Positions 34,523 to 42,506 of a DNA stretch of 64,000 bases are shown here, in pieces. The DNA lies in NCBI RefSeq assembly GCF_900111075.1, contig NZ_FOFZ01000017.1, positions 1 through 64,000 on the forward strand, written 5' to 3'. Within the stretch, counting starts at the first letter, position 1, and every line of letters starts with the position of its first letter. The stretch is from Flavobacterium frigoris (GTDB taxonomy: Bacteria > Bacteroidota > Bacteroidia > Flavobacteriales > Flavobacteriaceae). The position numbers and the translations under genes were made by a program. The notes below the pieces were generated by a model. It made no database searches. It saw only the letters and a program-made list of their open reading frames with translations, and was not told where the DNA came from.

Positions 34523-35188
34523 ATGAAAATGATTGCTGCTTTACTTTCCAAAAAGAATCCGCTTATGCTGGGTTTTTTAATCAGTTTAATGGGTGCATTA
34601 CCTTTAGGATACATCAACATTATCAGCTTACAAATTTTATTAGAACAAGGAAACTGGGCATCACTTTCATTTATTCTAGGAATTATTTCAGTCCAATATT
34701 TTGTACTACAATCAGTAAATAAAATTTCAGGATGGCTCGTTAATCAAGAAAAGTTGCTGCTACTAATTGACCTTTTCACAATTCTATTCCTTTTGGCAAT
34801 TGGACTATACTTCATGAGTAATACAGCTAGCCATGAAAACAGTAGTTTATCTTATTTTAAACTGGCACAATATCCCTTTCTATTAGCCCTATTTCTCAAT
34901 GGTTTGAATTTTATCCAATGGCCGTATTGGTCGGGGATTTATATCTATCTTTTCAGAACGGCTAAATTAGATCCCAAGAAAAAAACCAACACTATATTCA
35001 TTCTAGGAGCTGTGCTGGGAACTAGTTTGGGAATGTTTGTTTTTGCCCATTTTGGACAATTTTTAATTGTATCAAATCAAATAAAAATGACTACTTACCT
35101 TAACACGATTTTTATGGCTCTGTTCTTATTTTTAGCGTTGGTCCAAACGGTGAAATTTATTTTAAAAATAACTTATTACGCACCGTAA
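34523..35188 (+). CDS. LysE-family-like membrane exporter
   Basis: This 221-residue protein has about six membrane helices. The PLMLGFLISLMGALPLGYINIISLQIL opening (GALPLG-N) is typical of the LysE/RhtB translocator superfamily. The substrate is unknown. ATG 34523 is chosen over the GTG at 34511 because it is the same distance from the promoter element (31 bases) as the rhodanese start is from its copy. Confidence 0.78.
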   Translation: MKMIAALLSKKNPLMLGFLISLMGALPLGYINIISLQILLEQGNWASLSFILGIISVQYFVLQSVNKISGWLVNQEKLLLLIDLFTILFLLAIGLYFMSNTASHENSSLSYFKLAQYPFLLALFLNGLNFIQWPYWSGIYIYLFRTAKLDPKKKTNTIFILGAVLGTSLGMFVFAHFGQFLIVSNQIKMTTYLNTIFMALFLFLALVQTVKFILKITYYAP

Positions 35189-35395
35189 AAAATAGAATAC
35201 GACTGTAAAGTAAATCCTTATCCTTAAGCTAGAAGAATCAACCAAAAAGTTATTGTACAACACAAAAAGAAAATTTTAACTAAAAAAGTGAAACAAGTAT
35301 TGCGTTTTGCTATCAAAATATTTAGTTAAAAAAAGCTAACACAAGGAAATAAAATCTTAAATTACTAGTACTTAACTTCAAATTTTAAATAAAAT

Positions 35396-36460
35396 ATGGC
35401 TGAAGCACTCTATTTTATGCCAGATATAAGTGGCTTTTCGGATTTTGTAAATGAGACAGAAATAGAGCACAGCATCCATATAATAGCTGAATTGCTAGAA
35501 CTTTTACTTGATAACAATACGCTTAACCTCCAACTCGTAGAAATCGAAGGTGATGCCCTGTTCATGTTTAGCACAAAGATTCCTAGTTATGAAGAGTTGA
35601 TGCAACAAACAGAAACAATGCTGGAAGAATTTCATAGACACACAAAAGAGTATGATACTAAACGAATTTGTACGTGCGGTTCCTGTAAGACTACCATCGA
35701 TTTAGACCTTAAATTTTTAGTCCATTATGGCGACCTAACGATGATAAAAGTCAAAAATATCATTAAACCTTATGGAAGAGAAGTCATTCAAATCCATCGA
35801 TTACTAAAAAATCAAGTACCCGTTCAAGAATATGTTTTATTTACTGAGAACATCTATATACTCTATCAGAATAATATGATAGAAAGTTGGACAAAAAAAA
35901 CGGAGATATACGATTTGCAAAATTTAAATTATTTCTACAAAATTTTGGATAATATCAAGCTCAAAGTGGAAGAAGAATCGCAGAAAGAAGCGCAAAAAAA
36001 TGAGGATTTTACCATTCCTGATGCTATAATAAATAGAACGTTTAATGCCAACATTGAAAAGATTCACCGCTACTTAAGTGAACTAAAATACCGCCATATC
36101 TGGGATAAAGAAGTTATGAGAGTTGAATTTGATGAAAATGAAGTCAACCGAGTGGGCACCGAACACAATTGTGTTTTAAAACTAGGGACTTTAAAATTTG
36201 AGACTATTAGCAGACCATCAAAAGACAGCTTGATTTATGGTGAAAAAACCGAGAGTATCATTTTTCTAAAAAAATTCTATTACCTCGTAAATTTACATGC
36301 GCTAGATTTAAACGCCACTGAAATAAGTCTGAACTTGTATCTAGAATATACATTCCTGGGGAGTTTTATGAAAAAAAGCATCTTAAAGCGCATTACAAAA
36401 ATGTGGCAAAATAAATTAGAATCCTTACATCAAGTTACAAAGAGTGAACTTTTTCCATAA
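35396..36460 (+). CDS. DUF2652 family protein (cyclase-fold N-terminus, SRPBCC-like C-terminus)
   Basis: This 354-residue cytosolic protein opens with ALYFMPDISGFSDFVN, similar to the beta-alpha start of class III cyclase domains, and has LVEIEGDALFMF where cyclases carry the second metal Asp. It lacks the full catalytic set, so activity is doubtful. CTCGSC at about residue 92 could bind metal. The C-terminal half (NANIEKIHRYLSELKYRHIW onward) has the order of a SRPBCC/START-like fold. Function unknown. It is the last gene but two of the island. Confidence 0.75.
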   Translation: MAEALYFMPDISGFSDFVNETEIEHSIHIIAELLELLLDNNTLNLQLVEIEGDALFMFSTKIPSYEELMQQTETMLEEFHRHTKEYDTKRICTCGSCKTTIDLDLKFLVHYGDLTMIKVKNIIKPYGREVIQIHRLLKNQVPVQEYVLFTENIYILYQNNMIESWTKKTEIYDLQNLNYFYKILDNIKLKVEEESQKEAQKNEDFTIPDAIINRTFNANIEKIHRYLSELKYRHIWDKEVMRVEFDENEVNRVGTEHNCVLKLGTLKFETISRPSKDSLIYGEKTESIIFLKKFYYLVNLHALDLNATEISLNLYLEYTFLGSFMKKSILKRITKMWQNKLESLHQVTKSELFP

Positions 36461-36580
36461 ATTATCTTAGGTCCTAGCTGACGGAAGTAAAAAATATTGT
36501 CACCTCTTCAAAACCTGAAAAATATCTTAAATTATCCCTAGAAATTAGCATCTCCTTTTTTAATAAGTAACTTTACTGTT

Positions 36581-37609
36581 ATGAAGAAAACTTTTTTTAT
36601 ACTCATTGTATTTCTACTAATAATTGCTAGCGGATATTCTTTTTATCATTTCAAAACCTATACTGATATGCCTGCTTTGGCTAAATTAGAATATAAAGGA
36701 ATGAACTTGGTAGCACCTATTAAAGAATTAAAAAACGCCACTTTTGATGAATTGAAAGCATATCACATCAATTCGATATCTTTAATTCCTTACGCTTTTG
36801 TTGATGTCGACAATGCCTCTATACACTATAATAACAAAAGACAATGGTGGGGCGAAAGAACAGAAGGAATTATCGCCAGCAATCAACTTGCCCATGATTA
36901 TAAAATGACGGTAATGCTAAAACCGCATCTTTGGGTAAACCATAACTTTTACACCGGTAATTTAGATTTTTCAACTGATACCGAGTGGAAAAAATGGGAA
37001 ACCGATTATGAGAAATACATTCTTGATTTTGCGCAACTAGCCCAAAAAGAAAATATAGAGCTTTTTTGTTTCGGAACTGAATTAGGAAATGCCGTTGCAA
37101 AAAGACCTGAATATTGGTTTCAATTAATCCATAAAATCAAAAAAATATATACCGGAAAACTAACTTACGCTGCAAACTGGGATGATTTTGATAAAGTCCC
37201 TTTTTGGAATCAGTTGGATTACATTGGGATTGATGCCTATTTCCCTTTATCAGATGCTACGACACCCGCAGTAGCCGACCTTAACAAAGCATGGCAGCAA
37301 CACATCCTAAAAATGGAAAAACTGCAAGCCAAAACAAAAAAGAAAATAATCTTTACAGAGTTTGGCTACCGTAACTCAGATCAAGCAGCCAAAGAACCTT
37401 GGACAGAAAATCAAAATAGCATTAATAATTTGGCCCAAGCCAACGCCTATGAATCCTTATTTCAATCTTTAACTAAAAAAGACTGGTTTGCGGGAGGATT
37501 TGCCTGGAAATGGTATGCCGATGAATACCATAAAGAGGAAAAAAACAGTGTTGATTACACACCGCAGGATAAACCTGCACTTGAAACCATTAGAAAATGG
37601 TACCAATAA
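36581..37609 (+). CDS. GH113-like glycoside hydrolase
   Basis: This 342-residue TIM-barrel protein has an N-terminal signal anchor (MKKTFFILIVFLLIIASGYSF). NSISLIPYAF, TVMLKPHLWV, LFCFGTELGN (acid/base Glu) and IDYIG-type strand YIGIDAYFPLS are present, with the nucleophile Glu in IIFTEFGYRN and GGFAWKWYADEY at the end. This order is that of GH113, endo-beta-mannanases and relatives. Following a processive GT2 in the same island, it may trim that product. The substrate is inferred from family only. Confidence 0.8.
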   Translation: MKKTFFILIVFLLIIASGYSFYHFKTYTDMPALAKLEYKGMNLVAPIKELKNATFDELKAYHINSISLIPYAFVDVDNASIHYNNKRQWWGERTEGIIASNQLAHDYKMTVMLKPHLWVNHNFYTGNLDFSTDTEWKKWETDYEKYILDFAQLAQKENIELFCFGTELGNAVAKRPEYWFQLIHKIKKIYTGKLTYAANWDDFDKVPFWNQLDYIGIDAYFPLSDATTPAVADLNKAWQQHILKMEKLQAKTKKKIIFTEFGYRNSDQAAKEPWTENQNSINNLAQANAYESLFQSLTKKDWFAGGFAWKWYADEYHKEEKNSVDYTPQDKPALETIRKWYQ

Positions 37610-37624
37610 TTTAAAATTAAAAAA

Positions 37625-38311
37625 ATGACTCCACACAAAAATAAACCCGTACTTGTCTTTGATGTAAATGAAACCTTACTGGACATGACGCCTTTAAAAA
37701 TATCAGTTAATGCATTACTTGGTAATGAGCAGGGCTTCCGAATATGGTTTGGTATGTTATTGCACTACTCCACTGTATCGAATAGTATCAATGAATATTA
37801 TGACTTTAGTACTATTGCCGCAGCTACATTAGGAATGGCAGCTACCTCAATGAATAAAAAAATAGACGAAGATGAAATAAAAGAAGCACTTTCTACAATT
37901 AAAACGTTAGAAGCATATCCAGATGTTAAGAACGGTTTAAAGCTCTTAAAGGATAATGGATTTAGATTGGCTACATTGACCAATTCTCCACCTCATGCGC
38001 TAAAGCAACAGTTAATCAATTCAAATTTGACCGATTATTTTGAACAGACATTGAGCATTGATAGTCTTAAAAAATACAAACCTGAAGCAGCAACCTATTT
38101 ATGGGCGGCAAAAGAACTAGCTGTGCAACCTGAAGAAATGCTTATGATTGCAGCACATGGTTGGGACATAGCAGGTGCATCTCACGCTGGTTTAGCGACC
38201 TGCTTTATTGCTCGTGAAGGGCAATCTATATATACTTTATCTAATAAACCTGATTATGTAGCTGATGATATTCTAGCGATCGCTGAGCAACTAGTTGCGG
38301 CTTATAAATAA
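37625..38311 (+). CDS. Haloacid dehalogenase, type II-like HAD hydrolase
   Basis: This 228-residue HAD protein has motif I VFDVNETLLDM (nucleophile Asp in DVNET), motif II LTNSPPHA, and motifs III/IV KKYKPEAATYLWAA and MIAAHGWDIAGASHAGL. DVNETLLD, a WFG segment and AHGWD point to L-2-haloacid dehalogenase type II. The start lies 15 bases after the GH113 stop, so it is probably cotranscribed. The natural substrate may be another small organic acid. Confidence 0.88.
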   Translation: MTPHKNKPVLVFDVNETLLDMTPLKISVNALLGNEQGFRIWFGMLLHYSTVSNSINEYYDFSTIAAATLGMAATSMNKKIDEDEIKEALSTIKTLEAYPDVKNGLKLLKDNGFRLATLTNSPPHALKQQLINSNLTDYFEQTLSIDSLKKYKPEAATYLWAAKELAVQPEEMLMIAAHGWDIAGASHAGLATCFIAREGQSIYTLSNKPDYVADDILAIAEQLVAAYK

Positions 38312-38374
38312 TAGCTAATAGTACGTTTCTAACTTCACTATTTTACATAAAGCAACAAGAATATTTTGGGCGTG

Positions 38375-38412
38375 ACCCTATAACCCCTGATAGTAATCGG
38401 GGGTTTATAGGG
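38375..38412 (+). terminator. Long hairpin after the dehalogenase gene
   Basis: The inverted repeat ccctataacccc / gggg(g)tttataggg has a loop of about 11 bases and one unpaired base. It lies at the left edge of a dispersed repeat copy and may act as terminator, though there is no clear T tract. Confidence 0.45.
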
Positions 38413-38496
38413 TCGGGCTATCCGTTGCAAGTCCTCAACAAGTTTCGCTATCGCTACACTTATTTGTGGGCTTTTCACTGCTATCCCTCACGCGAG
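38410..38496 (-). repeat. Dispersed repeat family 2, copy 1 (variant interior)
   Basis: Shares the end gggtcgggctatccgtt and the opposite end ctatccct-acgc with the copy at 47652-47746. The interior (caagtcctcaaca..., cgctatcgctac) is unrelated. Confidence 0.55.
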
Positions 38497-38651
38497 TAAT
38501 GTGGAATTAAATGCTTTAAGGAGGTATTTTGGATTATTAAAAGAAGGAAAATACTTTAATCTAAATCAATAAAAGATACATAAACTTTTGTATATATACT
38601 AGTTGCAATACATATTGTTGCCAAATTTTGCGGTGAAAAATTTACTCTGAT

Positions 38652-38838
38652 ATCGTTAAGCAGAAAGTAATTTACTTCAATGTAAACGATGCAGTTTGCG
38701 TCCAAATAGATTAGTGCGAAATCGTTAAGCAGAAAGTAATTTACTTCAATGAAAGCGATGCAGTTTGCGTCCAAATAGATTAGAGCGAAATCGTTAAGCA
38801 GAAAGTAATTTGCTTCAATGAAAGCGATGCAGTTTGCG
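38652..38838. repeat. 69-bp tandem repeat, about 2.7 copies
   Basis: The word atcgttaagcagaaagtaat recurs at 38652, 38721 and 38790, exactly 69 bases apart. Each unit goes on with ttacttcaatg, cgatgcagtttgcg and ccaaatagatta. Copies differ by a few bases (tgtaaac versus tgaaagc; one ttacttc is ttgcttc). Because 69 is a multiple of 3, an open frame persists on the minus strand, but nothing else supports coding. From 38839 to 39175 the sequence is AT-rich with no gene seen. Confidence 0.85.
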
Positions 38839-39175
38839 GCGAAATGTATTGCGGCGAAAAATTGAATAACGAAAAAACTTTGTGGTGATAAATACATATT
38901 GCAACACTGGTTTAGCATGATGGGGAATTTAGTGGAACTACGTTTATTTTCATATATTCGTGTAGCCAAAAATAATCTGCTTAAAAGTTCCCCAACAAGC
39001 TAAGCCAGGAAACGTTATAGGTAATTTTGAAAAAAAAAGAAACGACAACATAAATTATAATGGAATATAAACAAACAGAAATGAAATTGAAATAATTATT
39101 ATAAGAATTAAAGCAAAAGAGAGTAAAATTTATTGCAGCATATTTATGTATAAAGACAAATAATTAAAAAACAAA

Positions 39176-39568
39176 GTGGACGAAATAAATATACCATATC
39201 ATTTAGCAATACCGACAATTTTTAATCTCATTGGACTTTCAATGATATTATTTTATCGAAAAAGACTGTTCTCTAAAAATAAATTACTTTGGATAAGTAT
39301 TACAGTATTTTTAGTTCTTTACTTAGTAATTGTTGGAAATGCTACACTTGATGCTATTTTTTATCATTGGGACTTAAATCGATACGACCTTGACAAAAAT
39401 GGAATGTTTTCTGGAATAGAAATTACAGAAGAACAGAATCAAGCAATGAAAAAGTTGACAAATGATACTGGAAGAAATTTTTCTTTCATTACAGGTTTTA
39501 TTTTTGCTTCAATTATTGCAACCGTGGCTTATTTTTCGGGAAGACTAATTTTAAAACACAGAAATTGA
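39176..39568 (+). CDS. Small membrane protein with an EF-hand-like loop
   Basis: This 130-residue protein starts at GTG 39176. It has two membrane segments at the N-terminus ([35 protein letters not shown]) and one at the C-terminus ([17 protein letters not shown]). Between them [12 protein letters not shown] satisfies the 12-residue EF-hand loop (D1, D3, N5, G6, S9, E12), followed by [20 protein letters not shown]. Similar flavobacterial membrane proteins exist without assigned function. The stop overlaps the TTG of a truncated endonuclease-like frame. Confidence 0.7.
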   Translation: MDEINIPYHLAIPTIFNLIGLSMILFYRKRLFSKNKLLWISITVFLVLYLVIVGNATLDAIFYHWDLNRYDLDKNGMFSGIEITEEQNQAMKKLTNDTGRNFSFITGFIFASIIATVAYFSGRLILKHRN

Positions 39569-39732
39569 AAATAATAACTTGGAATTGTAACGGAGCGTTT
39601 AGAAAAAAAATTGAACATATTTCAGCATTAAATGCTGAAATTTATATTATTCAAGAATGTGAAAACCCGATCGCGCGGATATATACAGAATTGTATTCTG
39701 TGCCCGCAAAGATTACAGCTGCTGCTATTTAA
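39565..39732 (+). pseudogene. Endonuclease/exonuclease/phosphatase-like gene, N-terminal remnant
   Basis: A TTG start overlapping the previous stop gives [14 protein letters not shown] and then [10 protein letters not shown], the first two strands of the EEP fold (the NGAxR and QE metal-site motifs). After ECENP the frame enters the dispersed repeat at 39665 and stops at 39732. Only about 35 family residues survive from an expected 200 or more. The gene was evidently cut by the repeat or by deletion at its edge. Confidence 0.8.
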
Positions 39733-39840
39733 ATTATAATGTAAAAATTTAAGTTAAAAATACTTTGCGTGATTGCCGCGCTACGCTCGCAATGACTTGG
39801 TTTCTACTAATACTTATTCATCTCAATAGAGGAAGTAGAA
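39665..39840 (+). repeat. Dispersed repeat family 1, copy 1 (shorter)
   Basis: Begins acccgatcgcgcggatata. It contains gaattgtattctgtgcccgc, gctgctgctatttaaattat and tactttgcgtgattgcc, then ctaatacttattcatct. It abuts copy 2 directly, and it lacks the 3' half (cagaatgacaaacggagtgg and on) of copies 2 and 3. Confidence 0.85.
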
Positions 39841-40109
39841 ACCCGATCGTAAGGATATACACACAATAGTTAGCGCAGAATTGTATTCTGTGCCCATAAA
39901 GATTAGCGCTGCTGCTATTTAAATTATAATGCAAAAAGTTTAAGTTAAAAATACTTTGTGTGATTGCTTCGTTCCTCGCAGTGACGTGGTTTGTACTAAT
40001 AATTATTCATCTAAATCGAGGAAATCGAACTCGTAGAGATTCTTTCAGAATGACAAACGGAGTGGTGTTTGATTGCGAATTCTTTTTGCATCCCAATCCC
40101 TCGGATTTA
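39841..40109 (+). repeat. Dispersed repeat family 1, copy 2
   Basis: Full-length copy of about 269 bases, in tandem with copy 1 and in the same orientation as copy 3 at 41069. It ends cccaatccctcggattta. Nearly identical to copy 3 over its length, with a few substitutions. No coding potential. The sequence from 40110 to 40160 contains another short related scrap (catcctgtacccacaaaa). Confidence 0.85.
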
Positions 40110-40160
40110 CTACGATAATTAACGTAGAATTTCATCCTGTACCCACAAAATTTAGTATTG

Positions 40161-40271
40161 CTACGTCTCGACGAAAGCATCTACAAAACGAACAGGATTA
40201 TCTGGTATAATCATATCTTCTAAACTCAAAAAGACCATCTGATTTCGCGGAATTTCTGTGATGTGTTGCAT
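40161..40271 (-). pseudogene. IS1182-family-like transposase, N-terminal remnant
   Basis: On the minus strand ATG 40271 gives 36 residues: EIPRNQMVFLSLEDMI, then PDNPVRFVDAFVET and a stop at 40161. The RNQ...SLEDxIxPDNPVRFxDAFVE pattern is the start of IS1182-group transposases. The frame ends where family 1 repeat-like sequence begins, so the element has lost over 90 percent of its gene. No terminal inverted repeats were found. Confidence 0.75.
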
Positions 40272-40411
40272 CTTTAAATCTAAAACTTTTCTTGCTTTTG
40301 TATAAGGAATATGTATTATATTTGAAAGAACATAACGACTGTTTTTTTAACAGACTGACGTTGTCGGTAATTTTCCCTGAAAGCAACGAATATTTTACTT
40401 AAAACTATGAA
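40272..40411. other. AT-rich leader before the exported protein gene
   Basis: Contains only the upstream flank of the transposase remnant and the region before ATG 40412. No clear promoter was identified. Confidence 0.4.
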
Positions 40412-41065
40412 ATGAAAAAAAAAATATTTCTTATATTTATATTATTTAGCTCTTTCAGTTTAAATGCTCAAAATTATGTTTTCAACACTTTGACAAAATA
40501 TTCATCAAAATTTGATAATAATAATAATAATAATGGCGAAGTAATAAGTTATTCTAATTCGAAAAATGATTCGTATTTTTTAAGACTTAAAAAAAATCAA
40601 AATTCATTTACTGCAAAACTATATGATTATAAAAATTTAAAAGTTCATGAATATACAGTAATTGAATCGAAATCAAAAGATGAAATATTTTTTAAATTTA
40701 ACTATGAAGATACGACTGAATTATATTATTTTAATAAAAATGATTATAAAAAATATGTTTTTACTTTCCAAACCATAAATATAAATGATAGCATTAAAAA
40801 GGTAAAGTTTAATGTCTATAAAAACTCAAAAAAGAAAAAGTATCTTATGGAATATGAATTAGAAATAAAAAAAAGTAATGAAAATTTATTTCCAACATTC
40901 AGAATAAGTTGTATGCATCCATATGAGTTTCTTGAAAGACTAAATATTTTTGAAAATGGTGTTGTAATAAATGCAAAAGGAAAAACTTTGTCTGGAAACG
41001 AAATCGAATTTAAACTAGAGGAATTGAAAGTAACTAATTTTGAATTAGATATACCACAGCAATAA
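40412..41065 (+). CDS. Exported protein of unknown function
   Basis: This 217-residue protein has a signal peptide (MKKKIFLIFILFSSFSLNAQ). The mature region is Lys/Asn/Tyr-rich, with strands such as SYFLRLKKNQNSFTAKLYDY and KKYVFTFQTININD, and a possible lipoprotein-free periplasmic beta domain. A run of six Asn is coded by an AAT trinucleotide repeat near 40516-40536. I recognise no family. The gene lies between repeat copies and has a low GC content, suggesting recent acquisition. Confidence 0.6.
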   Translation: MKKKIFLIFILFSSFSLNAQNYVFNTLTKYSSKFDNNNNNNGEVISYSNSKNDSYFLRLKKNQNSFTAKLYDYKNLKVHEYTVIESKSKDEIFFKFNYEDTTELYYFNKNDYKKYVFTFQTININDSIKKVKFNVYKNSKKKKYLMEYELEIKKSNENLFPTFRISCMHPYEFLERLNIFENGVVINAKGKTLSGNEIEFKLEELKVTNFELDIPQQ

Positions 41066-41068
41066 AAA

Positions 41069-41338
41069 ACTCGATCGCACGGATATACACACAATAGTTA
41101 GTGCAGAATTGCATTCTGTGCCCGCAGAGATTAGCGCTGCTGCTATTTAAATTATAATGCACAAAGTTTAAGTTAAAAATACTTTGCGTGATTGCTTCGT
41201 TCCTCGCAGTGACGTGGTTTGTACTAATACTTATTCATCTGTATTGAGGAAGTAGAGTTCGTAGAGATTCTTTCAGAATGACAAACGGAGTGGTGTTTGA
41301 TTGCGAATTCTTTTTTGCATCCCAATCCCTCGGATTTA
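41069..41338 (+). repeat. Dispersed repeat family 1, copy 3
   Basis: Full-length copy starting actcgatcgcacggatatac, just 3 bases after the stop of the preceding gene, ending ccaatccctcggattta. Its 5' part aligns with copies 1 and 2, its 3' part with copy 2 only. Confidence 0.85.
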
Positions 41339-41635
41339 TCTTCAATCTGGTGCTCCCTTACAACGACAACTTAATTTTAAAAAAAAAACGTAGCATTTGT
41401 AATGCGGTTCAAATAGCCATATAATCAACTTTGTGTGAATATAGTAATGCGATTGCCACGAGATGCTCGCAATGACTAACTTTGCGGAAATTATTTGAAG
41501 TTAGCAACTTAAGTTTGCTGATTACAAACATTATAGATTTTGAGTTTGCACAATAACTGATTATGTAGCCAATGTTACTCAATAAAATGCATAGAAAATA
41601 GTGGTGACTTATAAATATTAATGAACTGAAAGGGA
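41339..41635. other. Intergenic region after repeat copy 3
   Basis: Contains further degenerate scraps of the same repeat world, for example gcgattgccacgagatgctcgcaatgac. No gene and no confident promoter for the AraC-type gene. Confidence 0.5.
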
Positions 41636-42436
41636 ATGGATAAACTAGAAAAAGGGGAGTTTTACGGAATACATTACCAGAAGTCAGCTTTTGACAACAT
41701 AATTATTACAGATACTGAATACACCCATAGTAAAGTCGACTGGCATTATCATGAAAACCCTTATTTTACTTATCTTCTAGAAGGTAAATTATTTGAATCT
41801 AACAAAAAAGAATCTTATTATTTAGAACCCGGTAGTCTATTGTTTCATAATTGGCAAGATGCGCATTATAATATAAAACCGACTGATTATACTAGAGGTT
41901 TTCATATCGAACTTAACGAAAACTGGTTTTCAAATTTTGATATAAAGACATTAGACATGCAAGGCAGTATTAATTTGAGAAACCCTTTAATTAAAAACTT
42001 GATCAACAAAGTATTTATCGAAACTAAAATTAATGATCAATATTCACATTTAAGTATCGAAGCGTCATTGATTGAACTATTTAATACCATAACTGAACCC
42101 GCAGAAAAGATCTACAAAAAACCATTATGGGTAAACAAACTACAAGAGCTTCTATGGGAAGAAGAAATAGATTATTCTTTAAATAATTTAAGCTCCATTT
42201 TAGAAATACACCCAATTCACTTATCAAGAGAGTTTAATCGCTATTTTGGGACAAGTCTAGGAAATTACATAAGATTACTCAAACTCAATAAAGCGTTTTA
42301 CCTTATTACTTCAAACAAACTATCCATGACAGAAATTTGTTATCAATGCGGTTTTTACGATCAAAGTCATTTTATTACCAATTTTAAAAAAATCTATAAT
42401 ACCACTCCAAAAAAATTATTAGGAAAAATTTGCTGA
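41636..42436 (+). CDS. AraC family transcriptional regulator
   Basis: This 266-residue protein has an N-terminal cupin-like sensing domain (HYHENPYFTYLLEGKLFE, LEPGSLLFHNWQDAH) and a C-terminal AraC DNA-binding domain with two helix-turn-helix units: LSSILEIHPIHLSREFNRYFGTSLGNYIR and MTEICYQCGFYDQSHFITNFKKIYNTTPKK. The gene directly precedes a serine hydrolase gene (70 bases), the likely target or cotranscribed partner. Inducer unknown. Confidence 0.92.
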   Translation: MDKLEKGEFYGIHYQKSAFDNIIITDTEYTHSKVDWHYHENPYFTYLLEGKLFESNKKESYYLEPGSLLFHNWQDAHYNIKPTDYTRGFHIELNENWFSNFDIKTLDMQGSINLRNPLIKNLINKVFIETKINDQYSHLSIEASLIELFNTITEPAEKIYKKPLWVNKLQELLWEEEIDYSLNNLSSILEIHPIHLSREFNRYFGTSLGNYIRLLKLNKAFYLITSNKLSMTEICYQCGFYDQSHFITNFKKIYNTTPKKLLGKIC

Positions 42437-42506
42437 TGTTAATTTTATACAATTTTAGATCGTTTAAAAAATTTATTTTTACAGCTCAATCAAAATCAAT
42501 CAAAAA

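Noticed and set aside
38652..38838. CRISPR array
   Set aside because: Units are contiguous 69-bp copies with no unique spacers and there are no cas genes.
38556..38969. Minus-strand coding frame of 137 codons across the 69-bp repeats
   Set aside because: The frame stays open only because the unit length is divisible by 3. The predicted peptide has no signal, domain or start context.
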